Positions 7,532 to 16,487 of a stretch of DNA of 64,000 bases are shown here, in pieces. A program made the translations under genes and the position numbers. How positions within the stretch are numbered: the first letter of the stretch is position 1; every line of letters begins with the position of its first letter. Below the pieces are notes generated by a model. That model was not told the origin of the DNA. It was given only the letters and a program-made list of their open reading frames with translations, and searched no databases. Source of the stretch: Clostridium culturomicium (lineage in GTDB: Bacteria; Bacillota; Clostridia; Clostridiales; Clostridiaceae); NCBI RefSeq assembly GCF_000821305.1, contig NZ_CCXK01000017.1, forward strand, positions 1,522,827-1,586,826. The letters run 5' to 3'.

Positions 7532-9367
7532 TTATTTGTTTAATTTTGCTATATTTGAAATTATTTCCTCTCGAGCCTCGTCATCTTCCTCAGTATAAGG
7601 AATAGTAATTAGGGACCTGGTCTTATCCTCTGCTATGGGCTCAATAGTCAACCCATACCTTTTACCGTATATAAGCTTAATTCTTTCATTCACATTTCTA
7701 ATGCCAAGGGATGCATGTTTTCCTGGAACTGGCTTTATAGCATCTGGATCACCAGATAGAATTTTCTTCACTCTCTCCTTATCCTCTTCAGTCATCGGCT
7801 TTCCTGTGTTCACAACTTGCACATATATTTTTTTATCATCATGATATATTTTTATTTCTATTACTCCTGTACTAACTGTCTCAATTCCATGAACAACAGC
7901 ATTTTCAAGAATAGGCTGAAGAATTAATTGAGGCACCATTGCCTGAAGTAAATCCTCATCAATTTCCTTTTCAACCACAAGTCTTTTACCAAACCTCATA
8001 GATATAATATACAGATAGGCATCTGCACATCTTAATTCTTCAGATAGTCTTATTAATCTTTTATCTTCTCTATCCATATGATAATCAAGGACAGTACCAA
8101 GTGATTCTATCATCTTTGAAAGAGTAACATCTCCAGACATACGAGCCTGCCAGTTCATAATTTCTAAGGTATTATTTAAGAAGTGTGGATTAATTTGTGC
8201 CTGTAAAGCTAAAATCTTTGCATCCTTCCTTGCCAGTTTTTCATCATAAGCATAATCAAACAGGTATTGAACCTGCTTGGACATCCTATTAAAGGAATTC
8301 TGAAGATACTGGAACTGATGATTAGGCATATCTTCTCCATCAATAGCAACACCAAGCTTTCCACTTTCCATCTCCCTAGAAGCCTCCACCAGCTTACTAA
8401 TTGGTGCCGTAATCTGCTTTTTTAGAAAATATATAATAAAAATCAGTATTGGTCCCATTATTAAAATAAGTATATAAATCATACTGTATAAATGATTAAG
8501 CTCTGCATCAATTACAGCCTTATCCACCATAAGTAAAAGCCCTAAATGATAATCATCATGCTTTTCCTCTAGAAAATAAGCATAATAATCATTGTCTTGT
8601 TTAATTATCAATTTATCTCTATAAATCGAAGAGTATTCCTCAAGCACTTCTTTCGCTAGATTAAATCGTTTCTTCTCCTCTGTAAAACCTGGTTTTAATA
8701 CTAATCCATCTGCATCATTTATGCATAACCCCAAAAACTGACCTTCATCTAATGTAATATCTGAAAACATATTTTTTCTATTTAACTCAAGAACAAGGGT
8801 TCCAAACTTTTCGTAAGAGCTTATTGTGTAAACATTACGAACAATAAATATTCTTCCATCAACAACAATAACCTCAGCATAAGAAGAATCCACTTCTCTT
8901 AATTCATTAATAGCATCATGAACCTCTTCCATATAGCTTCCCATAGGATAATTATTGCTTGATAAATATGTAAAAGGATTATCTTTACCCTCTAAATAGA
9001 AAGCACATATATCGAACCTCTTATCCCAAAAGAACTTATTCCTTAAATTGCTGCTAATATTCATATAACAATCATTTCGTCCTTCGTTACCATCTGCTTT
9101 ATATTGTTCCCAAGCCCTTTCAAGATAGTATTCATAGGATGGTTTTCTTGCGGCATCAATAGCCTCATCTAAATAATTAGAAATGAATACATCTGTACTT
9201 CTCAGCTTTTCAACAAACATATTTCTAAGTTTTCCTTGTATATTGTCCTTATAGGACGTTGTCATTGATAAATAAATAATAGTTATAGGCACTAACCAAC
9301 AAAATATGCAAAACAATACAATATTTCTATTTAATGATTTTTTTCTAACCATCTTTTTTTCTTCCAT
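7532..9367 (-). CDS. YesM-type sensor histidine kinase
   Basis: A membrane sensor kinase of 611 residues. It has one N-terminal span (NRNIVLFCIFCWLVPITIIY), an extracellular sensing region of roughly 270 residues, a second span (MIYILILIMGPILIFIIYFL), a HAMP linker, then the His_kinase domain with QINPHFLNN where H395 is the phosphorylation site. A C-terminal HATPase domain carries ENAVVHG and GIRNVNERI. It starts at ATG 9367 behind GGAGGG. It pairs with the regulator at 3452 and with an ABC importer between them, an arrangement typical of oligosaccharide-sensing loci in Firmicutes. Confidence 0.93.
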   Translation of the reverse strand: MEEKKMVRKKSLNRNIVLFCIFCWLVPITIIYLSMTTSYKDNIQGKLRNMFVEKLRSTDVFISNYLDEAIDAARKPSYEYYLERAWEQYKADGNEGRNDCYMNISSNLRNKFFWDKRFDICAFYLEGKDNPFTYLSSNNYPMGSYMEEVHDAINELREVDSSYAEVIVVDGRIFIVRNVYTISSYEKFGTLVLELNRKNMFSDITLDEGQFLGLCINDADGLVLKPGFTEEKKRFNLAKEVLEEYSSIYRDKLIIKQDNDYYAYFLEEKHDDYHLGLLLMVDKAVIDAELNHLYSMIYILILIMGPILIFIIYFLKKQITAPISKLVEASREMESGKLGVAIDGEDMPNHQFQYLQNSFNRMSKQVQYLFDYAYDEKLARKDAKILALQAQINPHFLNNTLEIMNWQARMSGDVTLSKMIESLGTVLDYHMDREDKRLIRLSEELRCADAYLYIISMRFGKRLVVEKEIDEDLLQAMVPQLILQPILENAVVHGIETVSTGVIEIKIYHDDKKIYVQVVNTGKPMTEEDKERVKKILSGDPDAIKPVPGKHASLGIRNVNERIKLIYGKRYGLTIEPIAEDKTRSLITIPYTEEDDEAREEIISNIAKLNK

Positions 9368-9458
9368 AATTACCCTCCACAACCTTAATTATACGAATTA
9401 TTTCCTTTATTTTCAATCATAAGGAATACCGTAAAGACTCTGGCATTCTAAAATTAAA

Positions 9459-9481
9459 AGCATCTACCCTCGGCAGATGCT
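9459..9481 (-). terminator. Terminator after the phosphohexomutase gene
   Basis: AGCATCT and AGATGCT pair around a nine-base loop and run into TTTTAATTTT on the minus strand. Confidence 0.75.
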
Positions 9482-9512
9482 CCCAACTTTAAATATTAAT
9501 ATATTTTACTTA

Positions 9513-10943
9513 TTATTTTATTCCTAAAAACTCTACAAACTTATCACACATAGCTTCTGCTTCTTCTGGTGATTCCATCTCACAGAAGATTCTTAGAAGT
9601 GGCTCTGTGCCTGAAAATCTACAGATTATCCAGTCCCCATTTTTAAAGTAAACCTTGCAACCATCAAGATAAGAGACTCTTTCAATTTCTCTATCTATTT
9701 GTGGAAGGTGTTTTTGCACTAATAAAGTATTATAAATTTCAGATTTCTTTTCATGACTGAATTTATAATCACGCTCTGCCATATAAAGTGCTCCAAATTC
9801 CTCTTGAATATATTTTGCTATTTCAGAAAGCTTCTTTCCTGTTACAGCTATCATTTCAACTAAAAGAGCTGCAGCATAGATACCATCCTTACCATTAATA
9901 TGACCACGAACCGTTAATCCTCCTGAAGACTCTCCTCCTATGATTGCATTAGTTTCCTGCATTTTTGATGAGATATGTTTAAATCCTACTGGAACTTCAT
10001 AGCATTTTTCCCCTAGTTTTGCAGCTACTTTGTCCAGCATATGAGTTGTAGCTACGTTTCTAACAACTGGGCCAGTCCATCCTTTGTACTTAACTAGATA
10101 GTAGTAAAGAAGAACTAGTATTTCATTGGGATGAAGGAATCTCCCTGTATCATCAATAACTCCAATACGGTCAGCATCTCCATCCGTTGCAATTCCAATA
10201 TCATATTTACGATCCATAACATAGTTTTGTAAGGTATGCAAAGTACTGGCTGAAGGTGATGGAAGTTTGCCTCCAAATAGTGTATCATGTCTCTCATTTA
10301 TAACATCTAATTCACATCTTGCAATGGACAGGATAGTTTTTAAGGAAGTTTGGCTGACCCCATACATTGGATCAAGAGCAATTCTAAGTCCCTTATCTTT
10401 TATTGCATCAATATTAATAGCTTTTATTATATTGTCAATATACTCATTAAATGGATTGAATTCAACTACTAAGCCTTCCTCTAAGGCTTTATCATAGTCC
10501 ATAGCTTCCACTTTATTTCCTTTAGCACATTCCTTTTCAACTATATCAATGTAACCTTCAATTTCTTTTGTCTGAACTTCATTTGCATCTCTGCCCCCTG
10601 CAGTAAAGACTTTAATTCCATTATATATTGCTGGATTGTGGCTAGCAGTTACCATCATTCCATAGGGCATTTCATGCTCCATTACATAATACATTACTAG
10701 TGGTGTTGGTGATGATCTATTAACAAAGTAACATTTTATTCCCTCATGAGCAAATACCTCACAACACCACATAACAGCTTCCTTGGAAAGGAATCTTCTG
10801 TCATAACCAATACATATCCCTTTGTCAGTTGCATCTTCATCCTGCATCTTCATAGCTAAAGCCTTTGCAAGCTTTTGAATATTTTCTCTTGTAAACTCAT
10901 CCCCAATGACAGCTCTCCAACCACCAGTACCAAACTTAACCAT
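9513..10943 (-). CDS. Phosphohexomutase, probable GlcNAc-1-phosphate/GlcNAc-6-phosphate mutase
   Basis: An alpha-D-phosphohexomutase of 476 residues with all four signatures: phosphoserine loop TASHNP (S101), metal loop DGDADR (D254, D256, D258), sugar-binding loop GGESSGG, and phosphate-binding RFSGTEPLLR. It ends 16 bases after the GH94 phosphorylase gene begins its downstream side, so the two are co-transcribed. The phosphorylase should release a sugar-1-phosphate that needs conversion to the 6-phosphate, so GlcNAc-1-P is inferred as substrate. Sequence alone would also allow phosphoglucomutase or phosphomannomutase. Confidence 0.8.
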   Translation of the reverse strand: MVKFGTGGWRAVIGDEFTRENIQKLAKALAMKMQDEDATDKGICIGYDRRFLSKEAVMWCCEVFAHEGIKCYFVNRSSPTPLVMYYVMEHEMPYGMMVTASHNPAIYNGIKVFTAGGRDANEVQTKEIEGYIDIVEKECAKGNKVEAMDYDKALEEGLVVEFNPFNEYIDNIIKAINIDAIKDKGLRIALDPMYGVSQTSLKTILSIARCELDVINERHDTLFGGKLPSPSASTLHTLQNYVMDRKYDIGIATDGDADRIGVIDDTGRFLHPNEILVLLYYYLVKYKGWTGPVVRNVATTHMLDKVAAKLGEKCYEVPVGFKHISSKMQETNAIIGGESSGGLTVRGHINGKDGIYAAALLVEMIAVTGKKLSEIAKYIQEEFGALYMAERDYKFSHEKKSEIYNTLLVQKHLPQIDREIERVSYLDGCKVYFKNGDWIICRFSGTEPLLRIFCEMESPEEAEAMCDKFVEFLGIK

Positions 10944-10959
10944 TTATCATCATTCCCTT

Positions 10960-13350
10960 CTAACCCATAACTACTTTAATGTCATACTTCTTACCAGCTT
11001 CTCCTGGAAGAATCTTTGATGCTCTAACTCCATCTACATAAATTTCTTTAACTCCCTTTTCCACATGGTTTGGATTTTCAACTTGAATATTGAATGTTGC
11101 CCCTCTCCATTGTCTTTGAACGCTGAAACCATCCCAATCTCCTGGTATGCATGGATCAATTAAAAGCTCCTCAAGCTGCGGCCTGATTCCTAGCATATAT
11201 CTTGTTGCTGAGAAGTATGCCCATCCACCTGTACCTGTCATAAATGGGTGTCTAGCCCTACCAAAGGCACTGTGAGCTTTACCTATAACGAACTGGCAGT
11301 ATGAATATGGTTCAGCTTCTCTAATTTCTATCATATCATTTTGATAATATGGACAAAGTGCATTATAAAACTCCATAGCTCTGCTTCCACGTCCTAACAT
11401 ACACTCAGCAGCCCATGCCCATGGATTAGGATGGCTGAAAACTGCACCATTTTCCTTTAATCCTGGATAAACTCTAGTTACAAAACCTATATCCTCATTT
11501 GGAACTGTATAGGCTGGTGAGTTAAGCATTATTCCATATGGTGTAAATAGATGCTCGTAAACTGAATCCATGGCTTTAATACCTTTTTCATGAGATGCAG
11601 CTCCTGATAAAACTGCCCAAGCATTTGATTCAAGGTGTATTCTTCCCTCTACATCTTCAGCGGTTCCAATCTTTGAACCATTCTTTGTGATTCCACGAAT
11701 ATACCAATCCTTATCCCAAAGAACTTCTTCTCCAACAGCCTTAACCTTAGCTGCCATCGCTTCGTATTTTTCTATATCATCCTTTTTATCAACTATTCTT
11801 GCTAAATCTAAGAAGTTTTGAATTGCCCAATAATGTAAGAAGGATACCATAGCACTTTCTCCACCACCAAGGTTTAAGCAATCATTCCAGTCAGCACGAA
11901 GTCCCTTACAAACTCCTGTTGCTCCAACCTGCTCTGCAGAGAAATCTAAGATACGTGTCATATGCTCATACACAGTACCTTCTCCTCCATCAGCATAGGT
12001 TAAAACTCTATTAAGAAAATCTATATCTCCAGTTTCCTTAATAAATTCAGTGATAGCAGACACTAACCATAGTGCATCATCTGAACAGGTATCCTCTAAG
12101 CCATGAATCATATCCTTCACATTTGGTGTAGGAATCACTGTTGGAGATTTAAATGGTTTTACTTCATGATCTGGATCAAACCATTCTGGTTGGAATAAAT
12201 GTAATCCATACCCCTGCGATACTAGACCTCTTAAAAGCTCCTCAAGTCTTTGTTTACACTTCTCTGGATTTGAGTGTGGAATTGTCATGGCATCTTGAGA
12301 TGTATCTCTATAGCCAAGACCTGTTCTTCCTCCAACTTCAATGAAAGAAGCAAATCTTGAGAACATTACATTTATCTCTGCTTGGTATAAAGTCCAAGTG
12401 TTTATTAGTGTATTCATTCCTTCATTTGGAGTTTCAATCTGAAGTGCTTGCTGCTTCTTGTGCCAGAACTCTTTAAGGTCCGCATATGCAGCATCCACAT
12501 TTTCAAAGTTACTGTACTTCTCACGAATAGCTCTTCCAGCATTTCTATTTCCTTCTCCAAGCATGAATACTAAACGTACTTCTTCTCCTGGCTGAAGCTC
12601 TATTCTTTTATGAAGAGATCCACAGTGATTGTTTCCAAGCTCAAAACTTCCGCTGCACTGCCCTCTTTCCACAGCTACTGGATTATCCTCAGTGTGGTAA
12701 AGTCCAAGAAATTTATCTCTTAAACAATCAAAGCTATCTGGTTGGAAGCTCGCTGTGAAATACTGATATCCAAACTCCTCATAGAATAAATCGTGTTCTA
12801 TAATTCCATCTTCATAAGAAGAACCTGCAGCATACATACTCATTTGGAAGTTCTTATTATCCATATCAATATGGTGGAAGGAAAACTCTAAGTATGAGAA
12901 TACACTAAGCTTTCTTGCCTTATCACCTGTATTCTTAATCTTTACATCCCAAAGCTCCACTGGATCAGCTATTGGAATAGAAAGCTTCTGCTCTGCATGA
13001 ATTCCTGCATAATCACACTCATATACAGTGTAAGACATACCATGACGGCACTTATACTGCGCTTCCTCCAAGGATTTACCCACTGGCTGCCAGGATACAC
13101 TCCAATAATCTGCTGTTTCATCATCTCTTAAATATACATAATGACCTGGTCTGTCCATTGGTACAGAGTTTCCTCTAAATCTTGTAACTCTGTGATACTC
13201 CGGTGATTTGTAAAATGTATAACCTCCAGCAGTATGGTTTATTACCGTACACATGTCTTTAACTCCTAAGTAGTTTGTCCATGATGTAGGTAAATCTAAT
13301 CTGTCTATAACATATTCCCTTTTGTCATTATCAAAATATCCGTAACGCAT
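10960..13350 (-). CDS. chbP: GH94 phosphorylase, probable N,N'-diacetylchitobiose phosphorylase
   Basis: A GH94 inverting phosphorylase of 796 residues, nearly the length recalled for Vibrio chitobiose phosphorylase (801), which it resembles end to end: MRYGYFDNDKREYVI, GGYTFYKSPEYHRVTRFR, SFIEVGGRTGLGYRDTSQDA, KSPTVIPTP. The catalytic acid is D490 in ADWNDCLNLGGGES. Clostridial cellobiose phosphorylases lack the KSPTVIPTP loop and have a different SRSASYFESG segment. Predicted reaction: (GlcNAc)2 + phosphate to GlcNAc-1-P + GlcNAc in the cytosol. No signal peptide. ATG at 13350 follows GGGGG. It is co-transcribed with the mutase and fits the ABC importer. Confidence 0.85.
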   Translation of the reverse strand: MRYGYFDNDKREYVIDRLDLPTSWTNYLGVKDMCTVINHTAGGYTFYKSPEYHRVTRFRGNSVPMDRPGHYVYLRDDETADYWSVSWQPVGKSLEEAQYKCRHGMSYTVYECDYAGIHAEQKLSIPIADPVELWDVKIKNTGDKARKLSVFSYLEFSFHHIDMDNKNFQMSMYAAGSSYEDGIIEHDLFYEEFGYQYFTASFQPDSFDCLRDKFLGLYHTEDNPVAVERGQCSGSFELGNNHCGSLHKRIELQPGEEVRLVFMLGEGNRNAGRAIREKYSNFENVDAAYADLKEFWHKKQQALQIETPNEGMNTLINTWTLYQAEINVMFSRFASFIEVGGRTGLGYRDTSQDAMTIPHSNPEKCKQRLEELLRGLVSQGYGLHLFQPEWFDPDHEVKPFKSPTVIPTPNVKDMIHGLEDTCSDDALWLVSAITEFIKETGDIDFLNRVLTYADGGEGTVYEHMTRILDFSAEQVGATGVCKGLRADWNDCLNLGGGESAMVSFLHYWAIQNFLDLARIVDKKDDIEKYEAMAAKVKAVGEEVLWDKDWYIRGITKNGSKIGTAEDVEGRIHLESNAWAVLSGAASHEKGIKAMDSVYEHLFTPYGIMLNSPAYTVPNEDIGFVTRVYPGLKENGAVFSHPNPWAWAAECMLGRGSRAMEFYNALCPYYQNDMIEIREAEPYSYCQFVIGKAHSAFGRARHPFMTGTGGWAYFSATRYMLGIRPQLEELLIDPCIPGDWDGFSVQRQWRGATFNIQVENPNHVEKGVKEIYVDGVRASKILPGEAGKKYDIKVVMG

Positions 13351-13439
13351 GAAATACCCCCGCATAAAATTTTTTTATACTTTTTATATTTTCATATTAT
13401 TTAATTGTAACTTCTCTTAAAAACCGTAAAGAAATACTC

Positions 13440-13559
13440 AAAGAGTAAGTTTGACTTAACCAAATCATAGATTTGGAATCTTAGATAAGGAAACTCCGCC
13501 TCACATTCGTTGGTGGAGTAAGTTCGAGTATCTAAATCATAGATTTAGACTCTCACTTA
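13440..13559 (-). repeat. Dispersed hairpin repeat, copy B (1.5 units)
   Basis: Read on the minus strand it begins TAAGTGAGAGTC, whose TAA is the msmK-like stop codon. Then come hairpin 1 (CTAAATC-TAT-GATTTAG), the block CTCGAACTTACTCC, and hairpin 2 (ACTCCACC/GGCGGAGT, one A-C mismatch). TTTCCTTATCTAAG leads into a second half unit with CCAAATC-TAT-GATTTGG. It fills most of the gap between the ATPase and phosphorylase genes. Confidence 0.8.
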
Positions 13560-14672
13560 GTTTGTTATTGTTAATTCCGTTTCTTTATCAAACACATGAA
13601 CTCTTTCCATATCTATTGCAAACTTAACCTTTTGACCTTGCTTCACATTAGCATGAGCATCAACTCTTGAAGTTACTGAAATCCCTTCTAAATCAAAGTA
13701 AAGGTAAGACTCTGCTCCAATTAACTCATAAACCTTAATTTCAGCTTCGAAAGAACTTTCTGGCATTTTATCAACAAAAACCTCATTTGCAAGAACGTTT
13801 TCTGGTCTTATTCCCATAACCACTGTCTTTCCATTGTAGCCTCCAGCAATAAGTTTTTTAGCCTTTTCTTCTGGTAATTTAAACTCTGACTTACCAATTA
13901 CAAGGATCACTTCTTTTCCATTAACCTTAACTACTGCATCAAAGAAATTCATTTGTGGAGAACCTATAAAGCCCGCAACGAACAAGTTTTTAGGTGAATT
14001 ATAAAGATTTAAAGGCGTGTCTACCTGCTTTATCTCTCCATCCTTCATAACAACAATTCTTGTTCCAAGAGTCATTGCCTCTGTTTGGTCGTGAGTTACA
14101 TAAATAATTGTTGCTCCTAATCTTTCATGAAGCTTAGCAATCTCAATACGCATTTGAACTCTTAGCTTAGCATCAAGATTTGAAAGAGGCTCATCCATAA
14201 GGAATACCTTTGGATCACGAACTATAGCACGTCCCATAGCAACACGCTGTCTTTGTCCTCCTGATAAAGCCTTTGGCTTTCTCTCTAATAATGACTCTAA
14301 GTCAAGGATTCTTGCGGCTTCCCTAACCATTGTATCTATTTCATTCTTTGGAGTCTTTCTAAGTTTTAATCCAAAGGCTAAATTATCATATACTGTCATA
14401 TGAGGATATAAAGCATAGTTTTGGAATACCATTGCGATATCCCTATCCTTTGGTTCTAGATTATTTACCACCTTATCCCCTATCTTAAGCTCACCGCCTG
14501 AAATCTCTTCAAGTCCAGCAATCATACGAAGAGTAGTAGACTTACCACAGCCTGATGGTCCTACAAAGATAATAAACTCCTTTTCCTCAATATCAAGGTT
14601 AAAGTCTTTTACAGCCTCAAACCCATTTGGATATACCTTTTTAATGTCTTTCAAAGATAAACTATTTGCCAA
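13557..14672 (-). CDS. CUT1 sugar-importer ATPase (MsmK/UgpC type)
   Basis: A 371-residue ABC ATPase. Walker A is GPSGCGKST near residue 38, the Q-loop region follows, the signature is LSGGQRQRVAMGRA, Walker B is VFLMDEP with the D-loop SNLDAK, and the switch histidine is in THDQ. The C-terminal third is the TOBE-containing regulatory domain of MalK-like proteins. The start is TTG (LANSLSL...) behind AAGGAGGAG. No other ATPase is present for the permeases at 4237-6007, so it very likely powers them, and such ATPases may also serve several importers. Hairpin repeats flank it on both sides. Confidence 0.92.
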   Translation of the reverse strand: MANSLSLKDIKKVYPNGFEAVKDFNLDIEEKEFIIFVGPSGCGKSTTLRMIAGLEEISGGELKIGDKVVNNLEPKDRDIAMVFQNYALYPHMTVYDNLAFGLKLRKTPKNEIDTMVREAARILDLESLLERKPKALSGGQRQRVAMGRAIVRDPKVFLMDEPLSNLDAKLRVQMRIEIAKLHERLGATIIYVTHDQTEAMTLGTRIVVMKDGEIKQVDTPLNLYNSPKNLFVAGFIGSPQMNFFDAVVKVNGKEVILVIGKSEFKLPEEKAKKLIAGGYNGKTVVMGIRPENVLANEVFVDKMPESSFEAEIKVYELIGAESYLYFDLEGISVTSRVDAHANVKQGQKVKFAIDMERVHVFDKETELTITN

Positions 14673-14685
14673 TTAAATCTCCTCC

Positions 14686-14890
14686 TTAAATGAGTGTCCA
14701 AATCTATGATTTGGTTTACACGAATTTACTCCTTCGAATGCATATGAGAAGGAGTTTCCTTTAATAAATGTCCAAATTTTATATTTGGTTTACACGAAGT
14801 TAAGTGATAGTCTAAATTCTTGATTTAACTACTCGAACTTACTCCTTGGAACACTTCTCCGACTTCTTTTGAGAAAGAGTTTCCTTATTA
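14686..14890 (+). repeat. Dispersed hairpin repeat, copy C (two to three tandem units)
   Basis: Unit 1 (14686-14765) has hairpin 1 CCAAATC-TAT-GATTTGG and a perfect hairpin 2, ACTCCTTC/GAAGGAGT, around the loop GAATGCATATGA. A second partial unit has CCAAATTTTATATTTGG. A third (from about 14800) restarts with TTAAGTGATAGTCTAAA and ends in a degenerate hairpin 2 before TTTCCTTA. The array fills most of the divergent msmK-like/yesL-like intergenic region, leaving little room for promoters. Confidence 0.8.
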
Positions 14891-15038
14891 AATGAAATAT
14901 AATCAATATACATAATTCCTCAAACATCTTCATATTTATGTATATTGCTACAAAATATACCTTTAAAAATTTTTCATTTGAATTTTATGTCCTAGTAATT
15001 TATACTAAAATTAGATAATTTGGAAGGAAGTGCATATA

Positions 15039-15662
15039 ATGAAACAATTCTTCAGCATGGACAATAAGTTCTTTGGCATAATGACTAGAATCGCTGATTT
15101 ACTTATACTAAACTTTTTATTTCTAATCTGTTCTATGCCACTCATAACTGTTGGGGCATCTTTCACAGCCCTATATAGTGTAACTTTAAAGATGTCTACC
15201 AATGATGAAACTTATATGTTCAAAGGCTTCATGAAAGCATTTAAAGAAAACTTTAAAGCTTCAACTATTGTCTGGCTAATCTTCATTGCTATAGGACTAG
15301 TTCTTAGTGTAGACTTTTTCTTTGCTAACCTTTTCAGCAACCTGAAAATAAGTAGCATACTTAGAGTCATCTTCACCGGACTAGTAATACTAGCTTTTAT
15401 AATGATTTCTTATGTATTTCCTTTAGTAGCTCAGTTCTATAACACTACTTTCAACTACATAAAAAACTCATTCTTAATGGCAATTTGTCACATTCCTCAA
15501 ACCCTTGGAATTTTCATAATAAATGCTTTTCCTATAATTTGCTTCTTAGTTGGTTCTTACCTGCTTGCTTTAGGAACTGTATTCTACTTATTTATAGGCT
15601 TTTCTCTAAGTGCCTTTATTAACTCATTTATATTTAATAAAGTATTTGCAAACTATAAGTGA
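15039..15662 (+). CDS. YesL-like DUF624 membrane protein
   Basis: A 207-residue membrane protein with about five hydrophobic spans, opening with MKQFFSMDNKFFGIMTRIADLL and the conserved PLITVGASFTALYSVTLKM of the DUF624/YesL family. The function is unknown, but these genes regularly sit beside YesM/YesN two-component systems and CUT1 importers, as here, so a role in assembling or tuning the importer is plausible. The ATG at 15039 follows GGAAGGAAG. Its TGA stop overlaps the TAAGTGA edge of repeat copy D. Confidence 0.75.
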   Translation: MKQFFSMDNKFFGIMTRIADLLILNFLFLICSMPLITVGASFTALYSVTLKMSTNDETYMFKGFMKAFKENFKASTIVWLIFIAIGLVLSVDFFFANLFSNLKISSILRVIFTGLVILAFIMISYVFPLVAQFYNTTFNYIKNSFLMAICHIPQTLGIFIINAFPIICFLVGSYLLALGTVFYLFIGFSLSAFINSFIFNKVFANYK

Positions 15663-15729
15663 CACTCCAAATCTTTGATTTGGTTAGTGAACTTACTCCT
15701 TCGAATGTATACGTAAAATAGTTTTCCTT
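15656..15729 (+). repeat. Dispersed hairpin repeat, copy D
   Basis: It begins TAAGTGACACTCC, where the TGA is the stop codon of the YesL-like gene. Hairpin 1 is CCAAATC-TTT-GATTTGG, followed by GAACTTACTCCTTCGAATGT. The second arm of hairpin 2 has decayed (ATAGTTTTCCTTA). Confidence 0.75.
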
Positions 15730-16016
15730 AAAATTAAACTCAACCAGAAATTCAATGGTTGAGTAATATTTACTAATCAAATATCTGAGTATATCCTCAA
15801 GGGGGTCCCCCACACATAAACTGCTGACTTGATATGTAGGGGATTATTTAATGAAGTCACCTTGTAATGTCATTATACTTTTATAAAGATTTATTTTTAA
15901 CTGTCAGTTGTGGGAATTTTTGAACATAATTGTTCTATTATTTGTAATTTATTATTTTGTAAAAAAATAAGACTATTTAGAGATATAAATCTTTACTTTA
16001 AAAAGCATAATCAATT
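15730..16016. other. Non-coding stretch with two inverted repeats
   Basis: ACTCAACCA/TGGTTGAGT (15738-15764) is a perfect 9-bp stem without a T-run. A second structure around 15798-15846 pairs CCCC-ACACATA with TATGT-GGGG next to the self-complementary GGGGGTCCCCC. No coding frame or recognisable family is present, and the origin of these structures is unclear. Confidence 0.4.
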
Positions 16017-16063
16017 AAAAAGAGTGATACAAAATAATTAAAATCATTTTGTATCACTCTTTT
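16017..16063. terminator. Long bidirectional terminator
   Basis: AAAAGAGTGATACAAAAT pairs perfectly over 18 bp with ATTTTGTATCACTCTTTT around an 11-base loop, with T-rich tracts on both strands. It separates the YesL-like region from the decayed ABC transporter genes. Confidence 0.85.
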
Positions 16064-16151
16064 CTTATATACTTACATACTTATATACTTATCTCTTCTG
16101 CTTTCATAATACAATTACCTATTATGTTAAATCACAAAATCTAGAAGTAAC

Positions 16152-16487
16152 TTACAGCTTTATAACTCTCTTTGCTCTTTCAGCCAAATCCAAATCATGA
16201 GTTACAAATACAATAGTTTTACCTTCATCATTTAGTCTTTTAAGTATTTCAAACACTATATCTCTATTTTCTTTATCCAAATTACCTGCAGGTTCATCTG
16301 CAAATATTATTTCGCATTTTTTTAATATAACTCTTGCTAAAACGACTCTCTGCTGCTCTCCTCCACTTAGCTCATATATCTTTTTCTTATTATGTCCTTT
16401 AGCCCTACAGACTCAAGGGCTTCATTTATTTTTTTAGTATGATTGATATTCTTTTGATACTTTAAAGCAATTTTTAATGCTCTCCTT
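16152..16487 (-). pseudogene. Remnant of a bacteriocin-type ABC ATPase
   Basis: The minus strand encodes ALKIALKYQKNINHTKKINEAL-SVGLKDI in one frame. After a frameshift near 16385 it encodes IYELSGGEQQRVVLARVILK, IIFADEPAGNLDKENRD and TIVFVTHDLDLAERAKRVIKL before a TAA. So the ABC signature, Walker B, D-loop and H-loop are present, while the N-terminal 100 or so residues with Walker A are missing. The remnant abuts the permease remnant, suggesting an internal deletion. It resembles ATPases of lactococcin-972-type bacteriocin exporters. It cannot be functional. Confidence 0.75.

Noticed and set aside
10960..13350. GH94 gene called as cellobiose phosphorylase
   Set aside because: The KSPTVIPTP loop, SFIEVGGRTG segment and overall match follow chitobiose phosphorylase instead of clostridial cellobiose phosphorylase.
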